Notes under the pieces: model-generated
Database searches by the model: none
What the model was told of the DNA's origin: nothing
What the model saw: the letters and a program-made list of their open reading frames with translations, nothing else
Source of the DNA: Kaistella sp.
Lineage (GTDB): Bacteria > Bacteroidota > Bacteroidia > Flavobacteriales > Weeksellaceae
NCBI GenBank assembly: GCA_019459085.1
Contig: JAIBEW010000011.1
Location: forward strand, 62,001 to 126,000
DNA length: 64,000 nucleotides
Direction of reading: 5' to 3'
Translations under genes and position numbers: made by a program
Shown: in pieces, positions 42,511-49,860 of the stretch
How the letters are laid out: every line of letters starts with the position of its first letter
Position numbering within the stretch: position 1 is the first letter of the stretch

Positions 42511-43098
42511 TTAGTGAAAAAATTCAAAATGACTTTCGTTTGCCCAGTCCAGCATTTCGCGGTCTCCGGAAGTATCGCCAAAGGCAATAGTTTTGTCGAA
42601 TTTTTTATCTGAAATGGCCTCCTTAATGCGGCTGAGTTTTTCAGCTCCATTACAGTTTTTACCGACGAAATTTCCGGTGAAAACGCCGTTAACGAATTCG
42701 GCTTTCGTGGCGATAAGATGCATTCCGAGCTTTTCTGCGAAAGGTTGCACCCAAAGATCAAGAGATGCCGACACGATATAACTTTCGATTTGGCTTCGGT
42801 CTATGTTTTCAATGAATTCCAAAGCATTTTCGCGGATGATGGTAGGATAACTCTTCTCAAAAAATTCGCGGGATTTTTTCCCGATTTTACTTTTGCTTTC
42901 TCCTTTTAAAACGGAAGAAATAAAACTTTTCTTAACTTTTTCAGCACTGGCAAGTTTCAGTTTCAACAAAATAAATAGCGGAATATGTTTTGCAAACTGC
43001 AGATAGAATTTCGGTGCATCATAGAACTTAAGGAACAGAAACATCGTGTCGCTGTATGTAAGCGTACCGTCGAAATCAAAAAAATATGCTTTTTTCAT
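42511..43098 (-). CDS. HAD-IB family phosphatase, candidate polyprenyl-phospho-phosphoribose phosphatase
   Basis: A 195-residue HAD-superfamily subfamily IB (SerB-like) hydrolase. Motif I is 'FFDFDGTLTYSDT' with D8 and D10; motif II is a Ser in 'SYIVSASLDLW'; motif III and IV are in 'KIGKKS' and 'FGDTSGDREMLDWA'. The 40-100 region is a mostly helical cap. It starts 15 bp after the DprE2-like gene and appears to be the fourth gene of the cluster. HAD-IB domains occur fused to UbiA-type prenyltransferases in other bacteria, so the likely job is to remove the 5-phosphate from polyprenyl-phospho-5-phosphoribose (inference). A phosphoserine-phosphatase role is less likely here. Confidence 0.75.
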   Translation of the reverse strand: MKKAYFFDFDGTLTYSDTMFLFLKFYDAPKFYLQFAKHIPLFILLKLKLASAEKVKKSFISSVLKGESKSKIGKKSREFFEKSYPTIIRENALEFIENIDRSQIESYIVSASLDLWVQPFAEKLGMHLIATKAEFVNGVFTGNFVGKNCNGAEKLSRIKEAISDKKFDKTIAFGDTSGDREMLDWANESHFEFFH

Positions 43099-43113
43099 CT
43101 GAAGACTGCGTTC

Positions 43114-43839
43114 TTAAAGTTTCAATTTTTTGAAAATAAATTCCGGAATATTTCTGATGATCAGCATAATGAGTTCCCAAACAGGTAAAACATACGCGAC
43201 ATTTTTTCCTTTTTTGTAGGCCTTATAAATATTCGCAGCGGCTTCTTTTGCCGTTGCCGTAAGATGCGGATTCAGCGGCAATCCTTCAGTCATTTTGGTG
43301 GCCATGAATCCCGGTTTTACCGTAAGAACATGTACTTTTTTATCGTACAGATAATTTCTGAGACCGCTCAAATACGCTGTTAAACCCGCTTTGGCACTGC
43401 CGTAGATGAAATTGCTCTGCCTTCCCCGTTCTCCTGCGACCGAAGACAGAACGATGAGGGTTCCGGAACGTTTTCTTTCCATTTTTTCTGCAAAATAATT
43501 CAGTACAGGAATGAGTTTCGCATAATTGATGCTGATGATTTTTTCGGTGTTTTTATTGTCGTAAAGCGACTCTTCGGTACTTTCCCCAAGATGACCAATT
43601 GCACAAAAAACCAGGTCAGAATTAATATTCTCGAACCTGCTCCAGTCAATCTCTTTTGTTAGATCAAGATCAACGATTTCAGCCTGCTGCACATATTTTA
43701 CCTGAATGTGTTTCACAAACTTTTCTGATGTTTCGGCATGGGAAGTGAAGAGATAAATTTTCGAAAATTTTTCTCCCTCTTTCAATGCTTTTTCTACAAA
43801 TTCCTGCGCAACTTCGGAGTTGCTTCCCAATACGATCAT
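43114..43839 (-). CDS. dprE2: SDR oxidoreductase, DprE2-like (polyprenyl-phospho-2-keto-ribose reductase)
   Basis: A 241-residue short-chain dehydrogenase. The N-terminal 'MIVLGSNSEVAQEFVEKALKEG' replaces a canonical TGxxxGIG with the GSNSE-type form of DprE2 proteins. The catalytic triad is Ser132/133 in 'VLSSVAGERGRQSNF', Tyr146 and Lys150 in 'YGSAKAGL'. This stretch corresponds closely to mycobacterial DprE2 (Rv3791), which reads 'SSAAGERVRRSNFVYGS' there as recalled. It should reduce the 2-keto intermediate, made by the neighbouring DprE1-like oxidase, to polyprenyl-phospho-D-arabinofuranose with NAD(P)H. A C-terminal 'LIMLIIRNIPEFIFKKLKL' is membrane-associated, fitting a lipid-linked substrate. 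Confidence 0.85.
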   Translation of the reverse strand: MIVLGSNSEVAQEFVEKALKEGEKFSKIYLFTSHAETSEKFVKHIQVKYVQQAEIVDLDLTKEIDWSRFENINSDLVFCAIGHLGESTEESLYDNKNTEKIISINYAKLIPVLNYFAEKMERKRSGTLIVLSSVAGERGRQSNFIYGSAKAGLTAYLSGLRNYLYDKKVHVLTVKPGFMATKMTEGLPLNPHLTATAKEAAANIYKAYKKGKNVAYVLPVWELIMLIIRNIPEFIFKKLKL

Positions 43840-43884
43840 ACAAAATGATTAATGACGGATGACCAAATGATCATTCATCGGAAA

Positions 43885-45204
43885 TTAACTGTTACTGAGG
43901 ATTCTTTTATGCTGAAGTGAAACAAACTTCGGATTCTGCACGTTCTTCAGATAATCGGTGAGGCTTGATTTGCTCATGCTGTCTTTGGCGAGATAAATCC
44001 TTCCACCGTACTCCTCAACAATTTCGTCTAACTGGGCGACTAGTTTCTTTAATTTCGGATTCACTTTAAAATCCAGCGCTAATGTATAGCCTTCCGTCGG
44101 AAATGAATTGTAAGCCTCCGGATTATTTTTGCCGAAAAGCTTGAGCACTGCCAGAAAAGATCCGTTGCCACTGTCGGCAATCGTTTCCAGGATTTTCTTT
44201 AATCCCTCTTTCCCTTTTTCCTTTGGAATCACGAACTGATACTGGATAAAACCGTTTTTACCATACATCCTGTTCCAGTCGTTCACAATATCCAGCGGAT
44301 AAAAAAACTTTTCGTAATCTACATAATCTGCACCCCTGTTTTTATGGTGCTGATTGAAATACAGAAAATTAAAAAATTTTACCGTGAAACTATTCAAAAT
44401 AAAACCGGGCAGATAAAACGGAACCGACGGCATTGATTTTTCTTTCAGCCTTAACGGATTTTCCTGAAGTTTTAAAGGAAGCTGATGACGGAATGCATGT
44501 TCGCCCCTCAGCATAACGCTTCTGCCGAGATTTTTACCTTTCCGAAGGCAGTCGATCCACGCAACGTTATACGTCCAGCTTTCACTTTCCTCAAAAAGTC
44601 TGAATATCTCATCGATATTTTCGGCTTTGATGGTTTCCTGACGGATATAAGCGGTCTCAATATTTTTCAGTTTGAATTTTGCCGAGAGAATGATGCCCGT
44701 TAAGCCCATTCCGCCGACGGTCGCCCAGAATTTTCCTGAATTTTCTGTTCTTGAACAGATGATGACTTCTCCGTTTTCATTTAAAAGTGAAAATTCGAGG
44801 ACTGATTCTGAGAAACATCCTTCCGAATGATGGTTTTTACCGTGAACATCAGCTGCGATCGCTCCGCCAACAGTAATGAATTTCGTTCCGGGTGTCACGA
44901 AAAGAAAATAACCCTGAGGAACACAGATTTCCAGAATTTCTGAAAGAAGCACTCCCGATTCGCATTCGATGATCCCGTTTAAACGGTCGAAACTGATGAA
45001 TTTATTGAGTCTGCATGTGGAAAAAATATGTTCGCCAAGTGCTGCATCTCCGTAACATCGGCCGTTTCCGCGCGCAATAATCTCGTTGTTGTTTTTTACA
45101 AACTCCCGAATCTTCGATAAAGAATCCATTGACCTGATCTCCTTTTCAACCACCGGAAAATTCCCCCAGTTCGCTATTTTTCTGATAAAATTTGGCTTCA
45201 TCAT
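43885..45204 (-). CDS. dprE1: FAD-dependent oxidase, DprE1-like (polyprenyl-phospho-ribose 2-epimerase subunit)
   Basis: A 439-residue VAO-type flavoprotein. FAD-binding motifs are 'IARGNGRCYGDAAL' (43-56) and 'TPGTKFITVGGAIAADVHGKNHH' split between 104-126. The C-terminal half aligns with mycobacterial DprE1 (Rv3790): 'QYQFVIP' (321-327), 'LKLFGK', and 'GGRIYLAKDS' with Lys407 matching the essential Lys418. The position of Cys387, the benzothiazinone target in 'WNVCVDF', is Ala376 here ('YTLALDF'). It should oxidise C2 of the polyprenyl-phospho-ribose. It overlaps the UbiA-like gene by 4 bp (ATGA) and is followed 45 bp later by the DprE2-like gene. Two ATGs, 45204 and 45201, are possible. 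Confidence 0.88.
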   Translation of the reverse strand: MMKPNFIRKIANWGNFPVVEKEIRSMDSLSKIREFVKNNNEIIARGNGRCYGDAALGEHIFSTCRLNKFISFDRLNGIIECESGVLLSEILEICVPQGYFLFVTPGTKFITVGGAIAADVHGKNHHSEGCFSESVLEFSLLNENGEVIICSRTENSGKFWATVGGMGLTGIILSAKFKLKNIETAYIRQETIKAENIDEIFRLFEESESWTYNVAWIDCLRKGKNLGRSVMLRGEHAFRHQLPLKLQENPLRLKEKSMPSVPFYLPGFILNSFTVKFFNFLYFNQHHKNRGADYVDYEKFFYPLDIVNDWNRMYGKNGFIQYQFVIPKEKGKEGLKKILETIADSGNGSFLAVLKLFGKNNPEAYNSFPTEGYTLALDFKVNPKLKKLVAQLDEIVEEYGGRIYLAKDSMSKSSLTDYLKNVQNPKFVSLQHKRILSNS

Positions 45205-46085
45205 TTAAAATAAATTTGGAGTAAAAAAACGACGAGCCACAAAAGCAGCGTGATTTGAATATAATGGTCGCGGTAAAGAATTTTTGTGGGCGATTCGGTT
45301 CTGTTGTGCACCAATGTCTGCTGAAGGTATCTCAAAAAAGCATAAACCACGAAAATAACAGTATAAAATATTGAAGTATGGAAACGCAGTTGAACTTCAG
45401 GCGAGAGCGTAAACATCAGATAACAGACAATTGCCAAAGTGCAGCTGATCGACAGCGCGATATCTGCAAATTGAACATTATAACCATCCAGTGCTTTTCT
45501 GGTTTTTCCCGTCACCTGAGCGTTAATGAGTTCTCCTCTTCTTTTTCCGATCGCCAGAACAAGCGCCAGAACAAAAGTGAGCAGGATGGCCCACTGCGAA
45601 ACCAGAATTCCGGTAATAAAACCGCCGGCCAAAACCCGAAGCACAAAACCCGAAGCAATGATGAAAACATCAATAATAGCAACATGCTTCAGTTTAAAAG
45701 TATAGGCGATGTTCATGACAAAATAAAATGCAATCACCGAACTGAATTCCAAAACATTCTGGTGAAAATAAGCGGAACTGAAATAAATGAGAATAAGTAC
45801 TGCGGAAACGCATGCAATAAAGATTGCCGCTGCCGTTTTTTTAGAAATGGAGCCGCTTGCAAGCGGTCTTTTTCTTTTTTCGGGATGTTTACGGTCTGAC
45901 TCAATATCCGAATAATCATTGATGATATACACGGAACTTGCAGCCAGACAAAAGATTACAAAAGCAAATAAACTTTTGATCAGCAGATCGGTGTTGGTCA
46001 CGTTCCCCGAGAAAAATAAAGGCAAAAAAACAAAAAAGTTTTTTACCCACTGTTCCACCCGAAGGAGTTTTAAGTATTTCAGCAT
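45201..46085 (-). CDS. UbiA-type prenyltransferase, candidate polyprenyl-phosphate phosphoribosyltransferase
   Basis: A 294-residue UbiA-superfamily protein with about nine transmembrane helices. The first catalytic motif is N56-D57-x2-D60-x3-D64 (NDYSDIESD), followed by 'RKHPEKRKRPLASG'. The second half carries 'LDGYNVQFADIALSISCTL' rather than the aromatic prenyltransferase DxxxD motif, a pattern I associate with decaprenyl-phosphate phosphoribosyltransferase (Rv3806c-like). It is predicted to transfer phosphoribose from PRPP to a polyprenyl phosphate in the inner membrane, starting the pathway completed by the next three genes. First gene of the cluster, with its own promoter. A menaquinone- or ubiquinone-biosynthesis role is less likely given the DprE neighbours. 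Confidence 0.85.
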   Translation of the reverse strand: MLKYLKLLRVEQWVKNFFVFLPLFFSGNVTNTDLLIKSLFAFVIFCLAASSVYIINDYSDIESDRKHPEKRKRPLASGSISKKTAAAIFIACVSAVLILIYFSSAYFHQNVLEFSSVIAFYFVMNIAYTFKLKHVAIIDVFIIASGFVLRVLAGGFITGILVSQWAILLTFVLALVLAIGKRRGELINAQVTGKTRKALDGYNVQFADIALSISCTLAIVCYLMFTLSPEVQLRFHTSIFYTVIFVVYAFLRYLQQTLVHNRTESPTKILYRDHYIQITLLLWLVVFLLQIYFK

Positions 46086-46105
46086 TAATATGTAAGAGTC
46101 AAAGG

Positions 46106-46113
46106 CAAAAATA
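46106..46113 (-). promoter_or_regulatory. -7 element of the UbiA-DprE1-DprE2-HAD cluster
   Basis: Minus-strand TATTTTTG followed by C, 20 bp upstream of the first ATG (46085). It predicts a leader of about 14 nt. No clear -33 TTG at the usual spacing. Confidence 0.55.
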
Positions 46114-46156
46114 CATATTTTTTACTTAAATTTTCGGTGATTTCCGGAGTCTTTCA

Positions 46157-46184
46157 ATAAAAAAAACCGCCGAAGCGGTTTTTG
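46157..46184 (-). terminator. Rho-independent terminator of the OmpA-like gene
   Basis: Minus strand: AAACCGC / GCGGTTT closed by a TTCG tetraloop, followed by eight T. Confidence 0.9.
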
Positions 46185-46206
46185 AAAATATTTTTATTTT
46201 ATTCGG

Positions 46207-46896
46207 TTACTGACCTTCCTGTGCAGCCTTAATCATTTCTGCACTGGCAGTGATGGCGAATTCCACCCTTCTGTTATCAGCTCTTCCAGCATCAGTATCA
46301 TTTGTAGCTACAGGTTCTTTTTCGCCCATACCCATCGTAATCATTCTGCTTGAAGCAACACCTTTTGAAATCAGATAAGATTTAACCGCTGCAGCTCTCC
46401 TGTCGGAAAGGGAAAGATTGTATTCATCTGTTCCTTTACTGTCGGTATGACCGTAAATATTGATATCCGTGTCAGGATTGTTAATTAAAACCTGAGCCAA
46501 TTTATCAAGATTTGTTTTGGCGGCCGGAGTTAAATTTGAGGAATCGAAACCGAAATTCACCATATTTTCTTTCATGGTAACTCGGATTCCTTCTCCAACT
46601 CTTTCTACTTCAGCTCCAGGTAACGTATTTTTGATTTCCTTGGCCTGTTTGTCCATTTTGTTTCCGATTACATTACCAACAACACCGCCCAAAACTCCAC
46701 CTAAAACGGCGCCAGCCGGTGCATTTTTACCTTTACCGATATTGTTTCCGAGTACCCCTCCAAGTACAGCTCCAGCTGCGGCACCAATTACGGTTCCCTT
46801 TTGTTGGTTATTTGCGTTCTGTACCGATTCGCATCCGGTAAAAAGCAATCCTGCTGATAAAAACAAGGCTGCTGTATAAGTTTTATTGAATTTCAT
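46207..46896 (-). CDS. OmpA family lipoprotein with glycine-zipper domain
   Basis: A 229-residue outer-membrane-associated lipoprotein, read from the ATG at 46896; the frame runs 20 residues further upstream into a region that is clearly spacer. The signal peptide MKFNKTYTAALFLSAGLLFTGC has the lipid Cys at 22. A glycine-zipper segment (about 35-85, repeated GAVLGGVLGN / GGVVGNVIG) is followed by an OmpA C-terminal peptidoglycan-binding domain with 'DINIYGHTDSKGTDEYNLSLSDRRAAAVKSYLISKGV'. It ties the outer membrane to peptidoglycan. It lies 22 bp after the lipocalin gene, so both probably form one transcription unit. Confidence 0.92.
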   Translation of the reverse strand: MKFNKTYTAALFLSAGLLFTGCESVQNANNQQKGTVIGAAAGAVLGGVLGNNIGKGKNAPAGAVLGGVLGGVVGNVIGNKMDKQAKEIKNTLPGAEVERVGEGIRVTMKENMVNFGFDSSNLTPAAKTNLDKLAQVLINNPDTDINIYGHTDSKGTDEYNLSLSDRRAAAVKSYLISKGVASSRMITMGMGEKEPVATNDTDAGRADNRRVEFAITASAEMIKAAQEGQ

Positions 46897-46918
46897 TTTG
46901 TTATTTTTAATATTGTTA

Positions 46919-47398
46919 TTATTGAGCTGCTGTTCTTGCGAAGTTATATACCACATTCACCATTTGCCCTTCGAAAGGAACGCTTTGCTGCAAGCTGAAC
47001 TGATCTGTAGATTGACTTACTAAAGTCATCATATATCCATCCGGATTTGCTTTTGCTTTTGTGCCTTCTACAATTTTCTTGAATAAAAAAGTATTTCCGT
47101 CTTTCACTTCAAATTTTACAGGCTGCGTAATGCTTGGACAGTCACCACCACCCTTCAGCGTATAAGCTCCGGAATAGTTGTTCGGAATAAGTCTCCAGTG
47201 GCTTCCCACGAAACAGTTGACATCTGCACCTTCGTCAAAAGGCTTTATTTTATAACTCTTGTCATAATTTACACTCGTGATTTCCCAATCGCCCTTCATT
47301 TTTAAAAATTCGGTGCGGTTAGACTGTGCTGTTTTTGCAGTGGAACAGGAAACAGTAAAAGCAGCTCCTATAATTCCTGCCAATAATAAATTTTTCAT
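46919..47398 (-). CDS. Lipocalin-like lipoprotein
   Basis: A 159-residue protein with a lipoprotein signal (MKNLLLAGIIGAAFTVSC, Cys at 18). The mature part has 'KMKGDWEITSVNYDKSYKIKPFDEGADVNCFVGSHWRLIPNNYSGAYTL' with the G-x-W of a lipocalin first strand, and a second Cys pair (NCFVG and GDCPS) that could form a disulfide. The family binds small lipophilic ligands at the periplasmic face of the outer membrane. It is directly upstream of the OmpA-like lipoprotein gene and likely co-transcribed. Ligand unknown. Confidence 0.75.
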   Translation of the reverse strand: MKNLLLAGIIGAAFTVSCSTAKTAQSNRTEFLKMKGDWEITSVNYDKSYKIKPFDEGADVNCFVGSHWRLIPNNYSGAYTLKGGGDCPSITQPVKFEVKDGNTFLFKKIVEGTKAKANPDGYMMTLVSQSTDQFSLQQSVPFEGQMVNVVYNFARTAAQ

Positions 47399-47457
47399 CG
47401 TAATAAAATTATTTAGTTTCTATTAACAAAAAACCGTGCCAAGATGGATTCAGACAC

Positions 47458-47484
47458 AAAAAAAGCCCGGATAAACCGGACTTT
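47458..47484 (-). terminator. Rho-independent terminator of the S8 peptidase gene
   Basis: Minus strand: AAGTCCGG / CCGGGCTT (one G-T pair) with a 5-nt loop followed by seven T, located between the peptidase stop and the lipocalin start. Confidence 0.85.
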
Positions 47485-47504
47485 CGTGTATTTAAGTTAA
47501 AATT

Positions 47505-49196
47505 TTACATTTTCACTTTTTTTCTGGCTTTTTCTGCCTTCTTCGCAGACATTGGTTTATAGAAATTGGTAAAGGCATATTCTGCCGCTTTTCTTACATC
47601 AATTACTCCACCGGCTTCTGAGATTAAATCGAAACGGTTATTTTCATTAGAACCGATCATTGCATTTACAGTAGATTTATTTGAAGTCTTAATAAGAGAT
47701 TCAATAATCTGTGAAGGCGTAAGGTTCGGCATGTAGGATAAAAGGATTGATGCTGCTCCTGCTACAACCGGTGCGGCCATTGATGTCCCCTGAAGATATT
47801 CGTATTTGCCGTCCGGAACAGTAGAGTAAATTTGCTCTCCCGGGGCGAAAACATTTACCATTTTCTGGTTATAGTTCGAAAAATCTGCTCTCAGCATTTC
47901 ATTGTTATTGGTACTTGCACCCACTACGATCATATTGGTGATGAATGCTTTTTCGTCATTCACATTTTTAAAGTTGGTAGGATAATATACATTTTCGAAA
48001 ATATTTTCATTATCGTTACCTGCAGCTTTTACCAAAAGTACTCCGTTATCCTGGGCATATTTAAAGGCATCCCAAACCACATTCTTACCCGGGGAAACCG
48101 GTTTTCCAAAACTCATGTTCAGGATTTTGGCTCCGTTATCAACAGCGTATCTGATGGCGTTAGCGACATCTTTGTCTCTTTCATCACCATTCGGAACCGC
48201 TCTTACCGTCATAATTTTTGCTGTTTTGTAGCCAACACCGTACTGTGTTTCGCTTCCTTGCGGCAATCCGGCAACAATTCCTGCCACGTGCGTTCCATGT
48301 TGCGCATCAGGACCTTCGTAGTTGTTATTTCCGTAAGATTTTTCAGCATAGTTGTCGTAATTGTCGCCTACAACACTGGCTCTCGGATCAAAATCAAGAT
48401 TATACTGTTTCGTTGCCTGAGGTCCGAAATAATCCAATGCTTCTTTCATCTGCGCATCCAGAAATTTCTGTACGTCAGCTGGAGATTTTCCGGCCATTTC
48501 CGGATTTGCTGCGATCTGTGTTAGAACACTCACTGCCATTGCCTGTTCCTGATTGGCCGGTTTAACTGCTGCAACCGCTTCCGGAGAAAGGTTTTTGCCA
48601 TTCAGCAAAGCCACCATCGAAGGAATCATTTTCTGAATTCGGGAATATGTTTCGTAACCCTGCTTCGCTTCCGTACTTTTTTTGGTAAAGATTTCCTTTG
48701 CCTTCATGTACATCTCAAATTCCTCACGCATTTTTGCCTGATTTGCCTTGTTCACTGTGGAATCGGGACCTTCAAACACAGACTGGTATTTTTTTACCAC
48801 TCTCGTCACTTCCATATTGTCTACATCGATATCACCGTTTTTACCGCCGATAAAATTCCATCCGTGAATATCATCAACATATCCGTTTTTATCATCATCT
48901 TTTCCGTTATTGGGAACTTCATTTGGATTTTTCCACATGTTTTTAATCAAACCCGGATGATTCACTTCTACTCCGCTGTCTAAGACTCCCACAATTACTG
49001 TTTTTGGTTTTAGTCCTTTGGATTCAAGATATTTATAGGCATTCTGTGTGTTAACTCCATATACATTTGCAGAAGAAAAGTCTTTGTGGTACCAAGTCAT
49101 CAGATCTTTGTCCATCATCGGATCCACAGGCGCCGCAGTTTGCGCAAAAGAAACAAAACCTGTCATAAAACCAGCTGCAATCAATATTTTTTTCAT
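47505..49196 (-). CDS. S8 family serine peptidase (subtilisin-like)
   Basis: A 563-residue secreted subtilase with a signal peptide (MKKILIAAGFMTGFVSFAQ). The catalytic triad is D73 in 'VGVLDSGVEVNHPG', H300 in 'QHGTHVAGIVAG' and S472 in 'QGTSMAAPVVAGAAS', with the oxyanion Asn at 394 in 'KAAGNDN'. Between Asp and His an insertion of about 170 residues (about 125-295) is helical and charged, unlike classic subtilisins. No T9SS sorting domain is present; the C-terminus ends in a Lys-rich tail. It likely acts in the periplasm or at the surface. It follows wbqC by 8 bp on the same strand and is probably co-transcribed. Confidence 0.92.
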   Translation of the reverse strand: MKKILIAAGFMTGFVSFAQTAAPVDPMMDKDLMTWYHKDFSSANVYGVNTQNAYKYLESKGLKPKTVIVGVLDSGVEVNHPGLIKNMWKNPNEVPNNGKDDDKNGYVDDIHGWNFIGGKNGDIDVDNMEVTRVVKKYQSVFEGPDSTVNKANQAKMREEFEMYMKAKEIFTKKSTEAKQGYETYSRIQKMIPSMVALLNGKNLSPEAVAAVKPANQEQAMAVSVLTQIAANPEMAGKSPADVQKFLDAQMKEALDYFGPQATKQYNLDFDPRASVVGDNYDNYAEKSYGNNNYEGPDAQHGTHVAGIVAGLPQGSETQYGVGYKTAKIMTVRAVPNGDERDKDVANAIRYAVDNGAKILNMSFGKPVSPGKNVVWDAFKYAQDNGVLLVKAAGNDNENIFENVYYPTNFKNVNDEKAFITNMIVVGASTNNNEMLRADFSNYNQKMVNVFAPGEQIYSTVPDGKYEYLQGTSMAAPVVAGAASILLSYMPNLTPSQIIESLIKTSNKSTVNAMIGSNENNRFDLISEAGGVIDVRKAAEYAFTNFYKPMSAKKAEKARKKVKM

Positions 49197-49204
49197 CTTA
49201 AAAT

Positions 49205-49816
49205 TTATTTTGTTTGAATATTTCTTAAATAAGTAAGAGATTCCGGACCTTTGTTACAAATTAGGTCTAAAATAGAGAGGTCTTTTTCGAAACCCATTTT
49301 ATCGCTGAAGGTTTGGTAATATTCTTCCATCTGAAATTCTGAAGGTTTTTTTGCTAAAAAAAAGTCCCTGTAATTCTCTTCCTCAGGAGCTTTTGAAAAT
49401 TCCGTATTGAAAGAAAATGTTTTTTCTGTTTTCAGAATTTCAAGAATAATTTTAAGCGCATTCAGGTTGAATTCCATCAAAGAATCTGTTTTAAAAGTAA
49501 AAATCCCCTCAAGCCGGTCTTCATAAAATTCAAAATACGGGGAACTTTGGTAAGCCGTTTTGATGGATTTCCAATGGATTTTCAGCCAGTTTTCGCGATG
49601 CGACATTTCAATTTCCTTCATCACCCTTTTTCCGTTATGGTTGATGGGAATGATCAGCGAAAGTCTTCCGTTTGCTCCGTAAATTACGGTTCGGTTGCGG
49701 TACGTCTGCTTAGGGAAATTCTCGTACTGTTCAATTACTGCTTCGTTTTCTTCATTAAAAAAAACAGCGAACCACGAAACCGGCGGCAGGTAAAACAGAG
49801 GTAATAAAATCTTCAT
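49205..49816 (-). CDS. WbqC-like family protein
   Basis: A 203-residue protein of the WbqC family. The conserved N-terminal 'LLPLFYLPPVSWFAVFFNEENEAVIEQYENFPKQTYRNRTVI' matches 'q..ylpp..yf..i....vvid..d.fqK.t.rnR'. The central part has 'LSLIIPINHNGKRVMKEIEMSHRENWLKIHWKSIKTAYQSSPYFEFYEDRLEGIF', with the family's typical H-W-K-S-I-x-x-A-Y-x-x-S-P-Y-F. Homologues lie in O-antigen and sugar-modification clusters (acyl- or aminotransferase-like), but in Bacteroidota they also sit beside lepB, as here. Biochemical function not established. It is 45 bp after lepB, with a weak hairpin between. Confidence 0.85.
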   Translation of the reverse strand: MKILLPLFYLPPVSWFAVFFNEENEAVIEQYENFPKQTYRNRTVIYGANGRLSLIIPINHNGKRVMKEIEMSHRENWLKIHWKSIKTAYQSSPYFEFYEDRLEGIFTFKTDSLMEFNLNALKIILEILKTEKTFSFNTEFSKAPEEENYRDFFLAKKPSEFQMEEYYQTFSDKMGFEKDLSILDLICNKGPESLTYLRNIQTK

Positions 49817-49828
49817 TCTTTGAGTATA

Positions 49829-49852
49829 TAAAAAAAAACGCGATTAACGCGT
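49829..49852 (-). terminator. Weak hairpin and T run after lepB
   Basis: Minus strand: ACGCG / CGCGT with a 5-nt loop followed by eight T. The stem is only 5 bp, so partial read-through into wbqC is likely. Confidence 0.6.
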
Positions 49853-49860
49853 CTTTAAAA

